Shown here piece by piece: positions 9,397 through 16,739 of a DNA stretch of 64,000 bases (position 1 is its first letter; each line of letters opens with the position of its first letter). Origin of the DNA: an uncultured Bacilli bacterium (GTDB lineage Bacteria; Bacillota_I; Bacilli_A; RF39; UBA660); the NCBI GenBank assembly GCA_934098565.1, contig CAKOON010000005.1:35304-99303 (forward strand), given 5' to 3'. The notes beneath the pieces are model-generated. The model saw nothing but the letters and a program-made list of their open reading frames with translations. It made no database searches and was not told the origin of the DNA. Made by a program: the position numbers and the translations under genes.

Positions 9397-10392
9397 TTAT
9401 TTTTTTAACATTTCAATGTGTAAATGATCATAAGCTTTTTTCGTAGCAACCCGTCCTCTTGGAGTTCTTTTGATGAAACCTTCTTGTAAAAGAAATGGTT
9501 CGACGACGTCTTCAATCGTCGTTGTTTCTTCACCAATGGAAGTTGCTATTGTGCCAGCGCCAACCGGACCACCGTTATATTTGGTAATTAAGGCATCTAA
9601 ATATTCTAAATCGATGGAATCAAGGCCGTATTCATCAACCTTTAAGCGGTTTAAAGCTTTCTTAGTTAAAGCAACATCGATTTCAGGATAGTTTTCAACT
9701 AAGGCGAAGTCACGAACTCTTTTGAAGAGACGATTGGCAATACGGGGTGTTTTACGACTTCTTTTAGCTAGTTCGAAAGCCGCTTCGGAACTGATAGGCA
9801 TACGAAGTACTTTAGAAGTACGAATGATAATATCCTTTAGCTCTTCATCAGTATAATAATTCAATTTTTCAACAATGCCAAAGCGGTCTCTTAAGGGACT
9901 AGAAATGTCACCAGCTCTAGTCGTAGCGCCAACTAAAGTAAAGGGTGGTAAATCAATTTTAATATTTCTAGTATTACCATCTTGGCCAACGACAATATCT
10001 AGTTCAAAGTCTTCCATGGCCGGGTACAATATTTCTTCAATAAATCTTGGCATACGGTGAATTTCATCGATAAACAAAACGTCGCCTTCTTCCAAATTAG
10101 AAAGAATAGCGGCCAAATCGCCAGGCTTTTCAATGGAAGGACCGGAGGCCGTTTTAATATTAACACCTAACTCATTAGCAATTATATAAGCAAGAGTGGT
10201 TTTTCCTAAACCAGGAGGCCCATAAAGAAGGACATGGTCAAGTACTTCATCTCTCATCATACAAGCCTTAATAAAGACTTTTAAGTTAGCTTTGATTTCT
10301 TCTTGCCCAACATATTCACTTAAAGTTTCGGGTCTTATATTCTTATCAAATTCATTATCTTTAGTGTTTACATTGTAAATACTCTCTTGCAT
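9397..10392 (-). CDS. ruvB: Holliday junction branch migration ATPase RuvB
   Basis: 331 aa, normal length. AAA+ motor that forms hexamers on either side of RuvA and drives branch migration of Holliday junctions in recombination repair. Motifs: RPETLSEYVGQEEIKANL, Walker A GPPGLGKTT, Walker B FIDEIHR, sensor 1 GATTRAGDISSPLRDRFG with the arginine finger, and the C-terminal winged helix ending in IKRTPRGRVAT. It is the last gene of a ruvA-HAD-ruvB operon, 3 bases after the HAD gene. No ruvC is present in the window, as expected for Firmicutes, which use RecU. Confidence 0.97.
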   Translation of the reverse strand: MQESIYNVNTKDNEFDKNIRPETLSEYVGQEEIKANLKVFIKACMMRDEVLDHVLLYGPPGLGKTTLAYIIANELGVNIKTASGPSIEKPGDLAAILSNLEEGDVLFIDEIHRMPRFIEEILYPAMEDFELDIVVGQDGNTRNIKIDLPPFTLVGATTRAGDISSPLRDRFGIVEKLNYYTDEELKDIIIRTSKVLRMPISSEAAFELAKRSRKTPRIANRLFKRVRDFALVENYPEIDVALTKKALNRLKVDEYGLDSIDLEYLDALITKYNGGPVGAGTIATSIGEETTTIEDVVEPFLLQEGFIKRTPRGRVATKKAYDHLHIEMLKK

Positions 10393-10395
10393 AAA

Positions 10396-10962
10396 TTATT
10401 CTCCTTTAATTATCTTATATACTTCTTGAAAGTTTTTTGCTCTTAGGCCTTCGTAGTCTTTGTTATACCAAGTATCGATTAAAATCGTTTTAATTCCATA
10501 GGTATTAACGTCTCTTATCTGTTCAACAGAATCATCAATAAAAATATCAATTCCTACTTCTTGGCACTTAGCCCCTTTTTTAGATAAATTAATGTAACAA
10601 TCTTGATACTTAAAGCCTTTCTTGGTTAAATCATTTTTAGTTATATTTAAGACGTCAAAAGGACCCTCAGCACTTCTTCTTGTTAAGAAGTAGATTTCAT
10701 AACCGCTTTCATATAATTTATCTAAATAATAGAGAGCATCCCCTTTAGGAGTAGCTTTTAAATAAAGTTGATTATCCCGAAAAAAGCGAAAAAAATCTCT
10801 CTTGATATCACTATTCCAATAAAATCTTTCTTTTAAATCATAGGTATCATTGTTACGAATCCCAGCGTTATTAACATGAACTTTATCATAGTAAAGAGCC
10901 GCAGCATCGATTACTTCTAAAGTATTCATTACAGTATCATCTATATCAATCCCTATTTTCAT
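10396..10962 (-). CDS. HAD-superfamily 5'(3')-deoxyribonucleotidase-like phosphatase
   Basis: 188-aa HAD hydrolase. Motif I is GIDIDDTVMNT (catalytic aspartates at residues 5 and 7), motif II is FLTRRS, a conserved Lys follows and motif III is DIFIDDSVEQI. The arrangement resembles the NT5C/YorS-type deoxyribonucleotidases that dephosphorylate dNMPs, but the substrate is not proven. It sits between ruvA and ruvB with 3-base gaps on each side, so it must be co-transcribed; why a nucleotidase would be inserted in the ruv operon is unclear. Confidence 0.8.
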   Translation of the reverse strand: MKIGIDIDDTVMNTLEVIDAAALYYDKVHVNNAGIRNNDTYDLKERFYWNSDIKRDFFRFFRDNQLYLKATPKGDALYYLDKLYESGYEIYFLTRRSAEGPFDVLNITKNDLTKKGFKYQDCYINLSKKGAKCQEVGIDIFIDDSVEQIRDVNTYGIKTILIDTWYNKDYEGLRAKNFQEVYKIIKGE

Positions 10963-10965
10963 TTC

Positions 10966-11523
10966 TTACCTACTCATTAATAGCTTTAATGCTTCCTTAA
11001 TTTGACTTTCTAATTCTTTAGTAGCGTCAACATTTGGCAAAATAGCTTTAATATCATTTTTCTTATAGCCTAAAGATTCTAAGACATTAACAAGTTCATC
11101 TAAGTCTTTGACAGCAAATAAGTCTTGATGATCTGCTAACTTGCCTTTTAAGTCTAAAATGATTTGACGAGCTAATTTATCCCCTACTTTAGGAAACTTC
11201 GTTAAATAAACCAGATTTTCTCTTTCAATAGCCTCAATAACATCAGCCGTATTGCCCGTGGAAACCATTGGTAAAGCCATCTTTGGTCCTAAGCCTTTAA
11301 CATTGATTAATCTTAAGAAAAGATTTTTTTCTTCCTTTTTTTTAAAGCCATACAAAGTATATTCATCTTCCCTTATATAGTTATATAAATAGATTGTGTA
11401 CTCTAAATTTTCACGATAAACATAAGGGTTACCAACGTAAATTTGGTATCCGATGCCATTATTTTCAATAACAACATAGTTGGTACCGATTTCTTTTATA
11501 ATTCCTGTTATATAGTTATACAT
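10966..11523 (-). CDS. ruvA: Holliday junction DNA-binding protein RuvA
   Basis: 185 aa, slightly short (usual 195-205). Tetrameric protein that binds four-way junctions and recruits RuvB. The N-terminal OB-fold (YNYITGIIKEIGTNYVVIENNGIGYQIYV) is followed by the HhH region (LINVKGLGPKMALPMVS, LTKFPKVGDKLARQIILDLKGKL) and the RuvB-binding C-terminal three-helix domain (LVNVLESLGYKKNDIKAIL). The start is ATG 11523, preceded by GGAAGG 7 bases upstream; the longer frame from 11565 adds a non-homologous MSRLVLWERKGRFE tail that contains this ribosome binding site. Confidence 0.95.
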   Translation of the reverse strand: MYNYITGIIKEIGTNYVVIENNGIGYQIYVGNPYVYRENLEYTIYLYNYIREDEYTLYGFKKKEEKNLFLRLINVKGLGPKMALPMVSTGNTADVIEAIERENLVYLTKFPKVGDKLARQIILDLKGKLADHQDLFAVKDLDELVNVLESLGYKKNDIKAILPNVDATKELESQIKEALKLLMSR

Positions 11524-11747
11524 TTCAAACCTTCCTTTTCTTTCCCATAGTACCAACCTACTCACTCTTTGTCAAGATAAGATTAGAGTTTTTTTTCGGG
11601 TTTACTTAGTGGCATTTTCTTTGTTATTTACCCCTCTATATATAATATGTTAAGGATAGGTATCGTTTTTTTTCAAAAATCCCAAACTTTTTAAAATTTT
11701 TTTTTGATTTTCTTTTATTTGTTTACTTAAAGAAAGATTTATAACTT

Positions 11748-11772
11748 AAAAAAACTGCATATTTCTATACAG
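11748..11772 (-). terminator. Intrinsic terminator of the Fic/nuclease operon
   Basis: On the minus strand CTGTATA-GAAA-TATGCAG forms a 7-bp stem (one G-U) with a GAAA tetraloop, followed immediately by seven T. It lies about 45 bases downstream of the membrane-protein stop at 11816. Confidence 0.85.
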
Positions 11773-11815
11773 CTTACTAAAAAGAATTCAATTTTTTATC
11801 TTACATAATAATTTA

Positions 11816-12430
11816 TTATAAATATTGGTCTATATCATTTATGTATAAGCGTAGAATATCATATTGTTTTATATTTTTATTTTTATATCCTAATTCCCTC
11901 CTGATAGCTAAAATTAAATCTTCTATCTTAGGAGCATCATTTTGTAAAAAATATTTCGTATATTCTTCTTTCGGCAAAGTACCTTTCTTTGTAGCACTGT
12001 TCATAGCGCTCATTTTAAAGTTAGACCAAGCCTTTAAAACGTTATCAGACGCATAAATTGTCATGTATTTTTGTTGTTTTCTTAATTCTTCAGTTATATC
12101 TTTATTATCGTTAATTTCTGCATAAAGGACATTTTTTATTAACCAATCTAGAAATTCTATATATATTCTTTGTCTTTCATTTCTAATTTGATTTTTAATA
12201 TTATATCTGTTCTCAAAATATTTACCTACTGGCACCCCAATAAATGTTAATGAACCGGTAATAAGTGCTACCATAATAGCTGGATAATTATCACTTACAT
12301 ATTTAATATTTTTTATTATCAGTTGCCCCGTTTTTAGAAAGATATAAATTGTAAATATTATTAGCTCTAGTCCTAAAATGAAACGCAAGATATCCTGTAA
12401 AGAATTAAACATTTTTTTCTTACTATGCAT
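11816..12430 (-). CDS. Small membrane protein of the Fic/nuclease operon
   Basis: 204 aa. Two hydrophobic segments near the N-terminus (FILGLELIIFTIYIFLKTG and YPAIMVALITGSLTFIGVPVG) are followed by a basic-acidic cytoplasmic part of about 130 residues, predicted helical. No known family recognised. The ribosome binding site AGGTGAT directly precedes the ATG. It follows the nuclease-like gene by 17 bases and is the last gene before the terminator, so it belongs to the same transcript. In defence-type operons a membrane protein often acts as effector, but there is no direct sign of that here. Confidence 0.65.
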   Translation of the reverse strand: MHSKKKMFNSLQDILRFILGLELIIFTIYIFLKTGQLIIKNIKYVSDNYPAIMVALITGSLTFIGVPVGKYFENRYNIKNQIRNERQRIYIEFLDWLIKNVLYAEINDNKDITEELRKQQKYMTIYASDNVLKAWSNFKMSAMNSATKKGTLPKEEYTKYFLQNDAPKIEDLILAIRRELGYKNKNIKQYDILRLYINDIDQYL

Positions 12431-12447
12431 AATATCACCTTAATCAT

Positions 12448-13689
12448 TTAATCATTAATCTTATTAATGTCTATTAACCCGGAATTATTTACAATATATT
12501 TTACTATGGTGGAATTGGATACTTTTCCTTGTAATACCATTTCATATAGCGTTAGTAACGATTTTGTATCAATAATTAAGGTCTCATTCTTTATAGCTAA
12601 ATCAATTTGCATTTTATTAATATCATCGCGTAGTGTTATATCTTTGGTTCTTTCATAATTCATTATTAGAATTTTTTTGATTTGTTCAGTTTTATTTAGT
12701 TCTTGTAAATTGTCCAAATACTTAGAATAATGCACTTCCAATTGAGAAATATGCTCATATTTAACATTGGATGTTACACCTTTTATTTCACCAATAAAAG
12801 TTATGCCGTCTTTAACAAATAGAAAGTCTTCTTTCTTTTCATCTTTAAAATCTTTTAAAGATATATTAAATATATATTCTAATATCTCAAAAACAACTTC
12901 TACTAAAGCATCTGAATTATTATATAGTACTGACTTGTAACGCAAGTTTTGTTGCAATTTTTTACTAGCATTGTCTATTATTTCTTTTTGAAGCTTTATT
13001 TGTTCTTTAGCCTGCTCAATGTTATTGCTTTGAATAATATCATCATTAAAATTATATCTATAAAGCCAATCAGGATACTCTGTTTCTTTTTCTATTAAGC
13101 CAATTTCCCTTAAATAATCAAATAGAATACTTATTTTTTCGCTCTTAATTATATCTAAAGTAGTAATAATTAAATTATCACTTTTAATTGTTGTAACTTT
13201 ATTACTTTCATCGGAACTTGTTAAAGTTACATAGCCATCGTTATTTATGTAAAACGAAGCTGGTATTAAATTTGAGTTTATCTTAGTTGAACTATTTTCA
13301 TATATTATTTCTAAACCTTTAATCGGAATTAATTGTTCCAGTATTTTAGTGAATAAGGGTAACATATTCTTTAACTGTAATCTATGATTACTAGACCCCC
13401 AACTCCAATGATAATTTAAATTTTGAGGTAAACAAATAATATTTATTGACTTGTTACTATTTTCTATCATTCGATTAATACTTTTAAAATCTGCAGTCAT
13501 TTTAGTATTTACATCTGGGGCTGAATAGCTACCTGTTGCACTTTCCCACATATTCTCTGAATTCAGGTTAAAAATATTTATGTTATAATTGTCTAAAGAC
13601 TTTAATTTATTGAAGTCATTACTCTCAATTTTTTTATTATAATCAGCATATTCTAAGGGATTATAGGTTATTAATTGTATTTTTGACAT
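12448..13689 (-). CDS. Putative PD-(D/E)XK-type nuclease of the Fic operon
   Basis: 413-aa protein. The C-terminal third has a candidate restriction-endonuclease-like core: LVEVVFEILEYIF, then a strand with an acidic residue (KKEDFLFV) and, about 10 residues on, FIGEIKG near residue 300, the E-x-K half of a PD-(D/E)XK site, followed by a helix-forming QLEVHYSKYLDNL and a core strand KKILIMNYE. The first 200 residues are unfamiliar and carry no known motif; a Lys/Gln-rich coiled stretch (EQAKEQIKLQKEI) links the two parts. It begins 12 bases after the Fic stop. The nuclease reading is inference from motif spacing; it might instead be a non-catalytic member of the fold. Confidence 0.5.
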   Translation of the reverse strand: MSKIQLITYNPLEYADYNKKIESNDFNKLKSLDNYNINIFNLNSENMWESATGSYSAPDVNTKMTADFKSINRMIENSNKSINIICLPQNLNYHWSWGSSNHRLQLKNMLPLFTKILEQLIPIKGLEIIYENSSTKINSNLIPASFYINNDGYVTLTSSDESNKVTTIKSDNLIITTLDIIKSEKISILFDYLREIGLIEKETEYPDWLYRYNFNDDIIQSNNIEQAKEQIKLQKEIIDNASKKLQQNLRYKSVLYNNSDALVEVVFEILEYIFNISLKDFKDEKKEDFLFVKDGITFIGEIKGVTSNVKYEHISQLEVHYSKYLDNLQELNKTEQIKKILIMNYERTKDITLRDDINKMQIDLAIKNETLIIDTKSLLTLYEMVLQGKVSNSTIVKYIVNNSGLIDINKIND

Positions 13690-13701
13690 TTCTCATCACT
13701 C

Positions 13702-14628
13702 CTACAGTAGTTCTAAATATTTATTAAGTATTTCAATCTCTAAATCCGTAACCAATTTAATAAAGTCAGTATAATTTCCCGTTGTATGGGCTTTATCTAG
13801 GGCTTCGTAATATTTTAATCTTGCTTCTTTCTTTACAATAACTGGTAAATAGCCACTATGCATTAAATCTAAATTCATAAGTAGTCTAGAGGTTCTGCCA
13901 TTGCCATCAATAAAGGGGTGAATTTTCACGAGTTCTCCATGTAATAAAGCAGCCCTAATTATTGGATGATATTTATCCCAAGTCTGATAATTAACAATAA
14001 GTTTTTCCATCAGTTCTGGTAATTTTAAGTAGTCAGGTGGAATATGAACGGCACCTTTAATAGTAACATTTTCTCTTCGATAGCGACCAGCATTTTCGTT
14101 ATCAATACCCTTTAGTATTAATTCATGAATACTTTTTATATTCCACTCTGTAATTGGATTTTCTTCTTTAACTAAGTCATCTAAAAATAAAATAGCCTGT
14201 TCATGATTTATAGCTTCTAAATGTTCTTTAATTGATTTGCCACCAACAGTAATCCCCTCTAAAACCACTTGTGTCTCTCTTAAAGTTAAGGTATTACCCT
14301 CAATACCGTTACTATTATAGATCCATTCTAAATTGATGGTTTCTTTTAATGATTGTAATGTTTTTTTAGATATAGGTCTTTTACTATCTAATTTTCTTTT
14401 TAAATTATCTACTTCATCAAAATAATCATCGTCTAAGTTAATTATAAAATTCTCTTCATCTGGTTTAATTATTCTTTTATCAACTGGTTTACTAGCAGAG
14501 GCTGGAATATTCCAATTACTGCCAACTTTAATGGCTCCTTCAATTCTTCCTTCTTGAAGTAATTGCCTTATTCTTCTCTCACTAATGCCCCAGTTTTTTT
14601 CTGTTTCTTTAGTAGTCATGTATTTCAT
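13702..14628 (-). CDS. Fic-domain protein with N-terminal DNA-binding domain (AMP transferase)
   Basis: 308 aa. The N-terminal 45 residues form a MerR/excisionase-like helix-turn-helix (TEKNWGISERRIRQLLQEGRI). The Fic core follows: HPFIDGNGRTSR at about 237-248, with the catalytic His and the Asp-Gly-Asn-Gly-Arg loop. This fold adds AMP to target Tyr, Ser or Thr residues from ATP. SNGIEGN near residue 105 matches the inhibitory (S/T)xxxE(G/N) helix, so this is an N-terminally autoinhibited class II-type enzyme whose Glu blocks ATP. First gene of a three-gene operon, behind a near-consensus promoter with an operator-like palindrome that its own helix-turn-helix could bind. The target is unknown. 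Confidence 0.9.
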   Translation of the reverse strand: MKYMTTKETEKNWGISERRIRQLLQEGRIEGAIKVGSNWNIPASASKPVDKRIIKPDEENFIINLDDDYFDEVDNLKRKLDSKRPISKKTLQSLKETINLEWIYNSNGIEGNTLTLRETQVVLEGITVGGKSIKEHLEAINHEQAILFLDDLVKEENPITEWNIKSIHELILKGIDNENAGRYRRENVTIKGAVHIPPDYLKLPELMEKLIVNYQTWDKYHPIIRAALLHGELVKIHPFIDGNGRTSRLLMNLDLMHSGYLPVIVKKEARLKYYEALDKAHTTGNYTDFIKLVTDLEIEILNKYLELL

Positions 14629-14646
14629 ATTTCACCTCTTGTAATT

Positions 14647-14675
14647 ATTATACCGAGTTCGGTAGTATATGTCAA
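14647..14675 (-). promoter_or_regulatory. Consensus promoter of the Fic operon with palindromic operator in the spacer
   Basis: On the minus strand TTGACA (14670-14675), a 17-base spacer and TATAAT (14647-14652) form a perfect sigma-A promoter. The palindrome TACCGAACTCGGTA (14651-14664, 6-bp arms, 2-base centre) overlaps the -10 and most of the spacer. A protein bound there would block RNA polymerase, so tight autoregulation is likely; the best candidate is the helix-turn-helix of the Fic protein (inference). Confidence 0.8.
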
Positions 14676-15014
14676 CGATTATGTTCTAAGATTAATATGT
14701 TTTTCTACCGTCTTATAGCAAAAAACTTTAAAAGTTCTTAATCTATCATTCATCATTTGCATAAAAATAGTCACTAGTAGAACTTTATCTCTGCTGCAAG
14801 ATGTAAAATGCTTATAAAATGTATACTCTTTTCAGACCAGTATTTATAGGTATTTTTAAATTTTGCCAATACCATAACGAAATTTAAAGTCTACATATTT
14901 TCTTTAAAAACACTTAAAAATTCTTGTACTTAAACCTTTTTTCAAGTAAGATACTATATACTTAAAACATAATAAGTCTTTAGAAACTTTCATTATTTAT
15001 ATATAACAAAAAAA
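14676..15014. other. Intergenic stretch between the Fic promoter and the Tad operon
   Basis: About 340 AT-rich bases with no intact gene. Apart from the possible tadC relic at 14744-14855 I see no RNA gene, no array and no convincing promoter. Confidence 0.4.
14744..14855 (-). pseudogene. Possible decayed copy of a tadC 3' end
   Basis: In broken minus-strand frames this stretch encodes NTYKYWSEK..., then after a frameshift VLLVTIFMQMMND, resembling the end of the TadC gene beside it (TKYKERLDKM..., LLVLAVMQMMNG). At DNA level CATTCATCATTTGCAT resembles CATTCATCATCTGCAT at about 15042-15057. It could be a relic of a duplicated tadC. The similarity is short and may be chance. Confidence 0.25.
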
Positions 15015-15031
15015 GAACTCATTAAGAGTCC
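15015..15031 (-). terminator. Intrinsic terminator of the Tad operon
   Basis: Stem GAACTC/GAGTCC (one G-U on the minus strand) with a 5-base loop at 15015-15031, followed by TTTTTTT on the minus strand. It lies 5 bases after the TadC stop. Confidence 0.8.
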
Positions 15032-15035
15032 CAAT

Positions 15036-15824
15036 TTAACCATTCATCATCTGCATTACAGCAAGAACTAGTAAAATCATAACACCAAGACCAGTAGAAA
15101 TAAGCATACTCATAGTCTTATTTTCCATCTTATCTAATCTTTCTTTATACTTCGTATCACGAGCTTTTTGTTGAAGATTAGAAATAGAACGAGAGAAGTT
15201 TAATAACTGTTCTTGTTTTCTATCTTGACGGCCTAAACCTAAACGATAAAGTAAACGCATCATACGCATCGAGTCACGAACCGGATAAGTACGAGCAAAT
15301 TCCATATAAGGTTCGATTGAACTATCACCGGAGTTAATCTTGGCAATCATTTCTAGTAAGCCTTTTTTAAAGATTTCAGGAGCAGTATCAACACTTTTAC
15401 CAATGGCTACGGGTACTGTATAGTGTTGAATTAAGATTTCTAAACCTTTTAAGTAGTGTGGTAACATGGCATCAATCGTATGCAAGTTATTTTTATAATA
15501 ACTTTTTAAGTTAGAATAACTTGATTTAAAGATTAGAATACCAGCAACAATGGCCACAATTACATAAATATAACTAAACTTATTAATAAAGAAACAAACA
15601 ACTAATAAAGCGGTAACTAAACCTTGAGTAATTCTTTTTCCAAATAAGTAGTCAGGATCTACACCTTCTCCATATTTAGTACGAACTAAAAAGTCATAAT
15701 CACTTTCTTTAAATCTTAAAAAGTACCCTACGTTATCATTAATACATTTTTTAACATCAATAACTTTGGTTTTATTTAAAATAAAGATGTATAAAGCGGA
15801 TAATCCTAAAATTTCAAAATACAT
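15036..15824 (-). CDS. tadC: TadC-like inner-membrane platform protein
   Basis: 262 aa. The N-terminal membrane helix and a central pair of helices (TQGLVTALLVVCFFINKFSYIYVIVAIVAGILIF) surround a cytoplasmic T2SF/GspF-type domain (LKGLEILIQHYTVPVAIGKSVDTAPEIFKKGL), and a final helix STGLGVMILLVLAVMQ ends the protein. With TadB it forms the platform that the CpaF ATPase turns in Tad/type IVc pilus systems. It lies 2 bases after TadB and is the last gene of the operon. Assignment rests on position, length and the F-domain pattern; TadB/TadC order fits the family. Confidence 0.8.
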   Translation of the reverse strand: MYFEILGLSALYIFILNKTKVIDVKKCINDNVGYFLRFKESDYDFLVRTKYGEGVDPDYLFGKRITQGLVTALLVVCFFINKFSYIYVIVAIVAGILIFKSSYSNLKSYYKNNLHTIDAMLPHYLKGLEILIQHYTVPVAIGKSVDTAPEIFKKGLLEMIAKINSGDSSIEPYMEFARTYPVRDSMRMMRLLYRLGLGRQDRKQEQLLNFSRSISNLQQKARDTKYKERLDKMENKTMSMLISTGLGVMILLVLAVMQMMNG

Positions 15825-15826
15825 AT

Positions 15827-16729
15827 TTACTCAACCCCCACATCTTCATTGTAATATTTTTCGCCCGTAAGTAAGAAGTAGCAGTTAATAATAATAATTA
15901 AATGTAAAATTAATTTAACATACCACATATCAAGTAGTTTAATATAAGAGTCTTTACCAAGAAGAAATTGCATAACCGCCGCTAGTAAGAACAAGGCCAT
16001 CCCGAAAGTTAAGAACTTCTTATGGAAATTAGCTCTATCCATTCTATCACGGTAGACACTTTCAACTAAGGCATCGATATCTAAAGACATATTTTCTAAA
16101 GACTCTCCGGCATCACGGGAACCTTCTTTAGTTATCTGATAGAACAATTGGTGCATGTTTTTAACCATATAATATGGATACTTTTCATTAAAGTAAGCAA
16201 TTGATTGGTCAATAGTACCATTAGCGTAAGCCATGTCAATCATCGTTTTCACATCATCGACTACGGGTTTTTCTAAGATACCAGATTCAACAACACCCTC
16301 TAGGGACTTAACAAAACTCTGAGTAGTATTAAATTCCATGATAACATTAGTAGTATAAGTCTGAATTTGTTCGAAAATATATTCGGAATAAATTCTTTGC
16401 GTACGTAAATACGACAAGTAAGGAATAAAGGCTATCGCAATAGCCGCATAGATTATTGTTATAAAGAGATTGTAGAAGTAAAGATAAGCAATGCCACCCG
16501 CAACAACGCCAAATAAAACGACTTGACTAATATATTGTTTAACGGTATATTCTTCACCTAGCTCTTTAGTTTTTTCCCGTACTTGTTTAAAACTATAAGG
16601 AGCATACTTATCATAAAGACTAGTAACCCCATTCTGGATGAATTTAAAGGCTCCTTTAGCGCCATCCGTGGCATTCATTCGATATGAGAATGCAAAGAGT
16701 GCTAAAGCAATTAAAATTATTAATTCCAT
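15827..16729 (-). CDS. tadB: TadB-like inner-membrane platform protein
   Basis: 300 aa, GspF/T2SF-domain protein with an N-terminal helix (ELIILIALALFAFSYRM), two central helices (VVLFGVVAGGIAYLYFYNLFITIIYAAIAIAFIPYLSYLRTQ) and two at the C-terminus (FGMALFLLAAVMQFLLG, VKLILHLIIIINCYFLL). The central cytoplasmic domain contains the family-typical TTNVIMEFNTTQSFVKSLEGV and the GSRDAGESLENMSLDIDALVESVYRDR block. It is expected to couple the CpaF motor to pilin or substrate movement. Between cpaF (10-base gap) and tadC. Confidence 0.85.
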   Translation of the reverse strand: MELIILIALALFAFSYRMNATDGAKGAFKFIQNGVTSLYDKYAPYSFKQVREKTKELGEEYTVKQYISQVVLFGVVAGGIAYLYFYNLFITIIYAAIAIAFIPYLSYLRTQRIYSEYIFEQIQTYTTNVIMEFNTTQSFVKSLEGVVESGILEKPVVDDVKTMIDMAYANGTIDQSIAYFNEKYPYYMVKNMHQLFYQITKEGSRDAGESLENMSLDIDALVESVYRDRMDRANFHKKFLTFGMALFLLAAVMQFLLGKDSYIKLLDMWYVKLILHLIIIINCYFLLTGEKYYNEDVGVE

Positions 16730-16739
16730 ATTCTTCCTC

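Noticed and set aside
11524..11565. Longer N-terminus of RuvA
   Set aside because: The extra residues contain the ribosome binding site and do not match RuvA proteins.
11748..14675. Prophage or integrative element
   Set aside because: No integrase, phage structural gene or attachment site is seen near the Fic operon.
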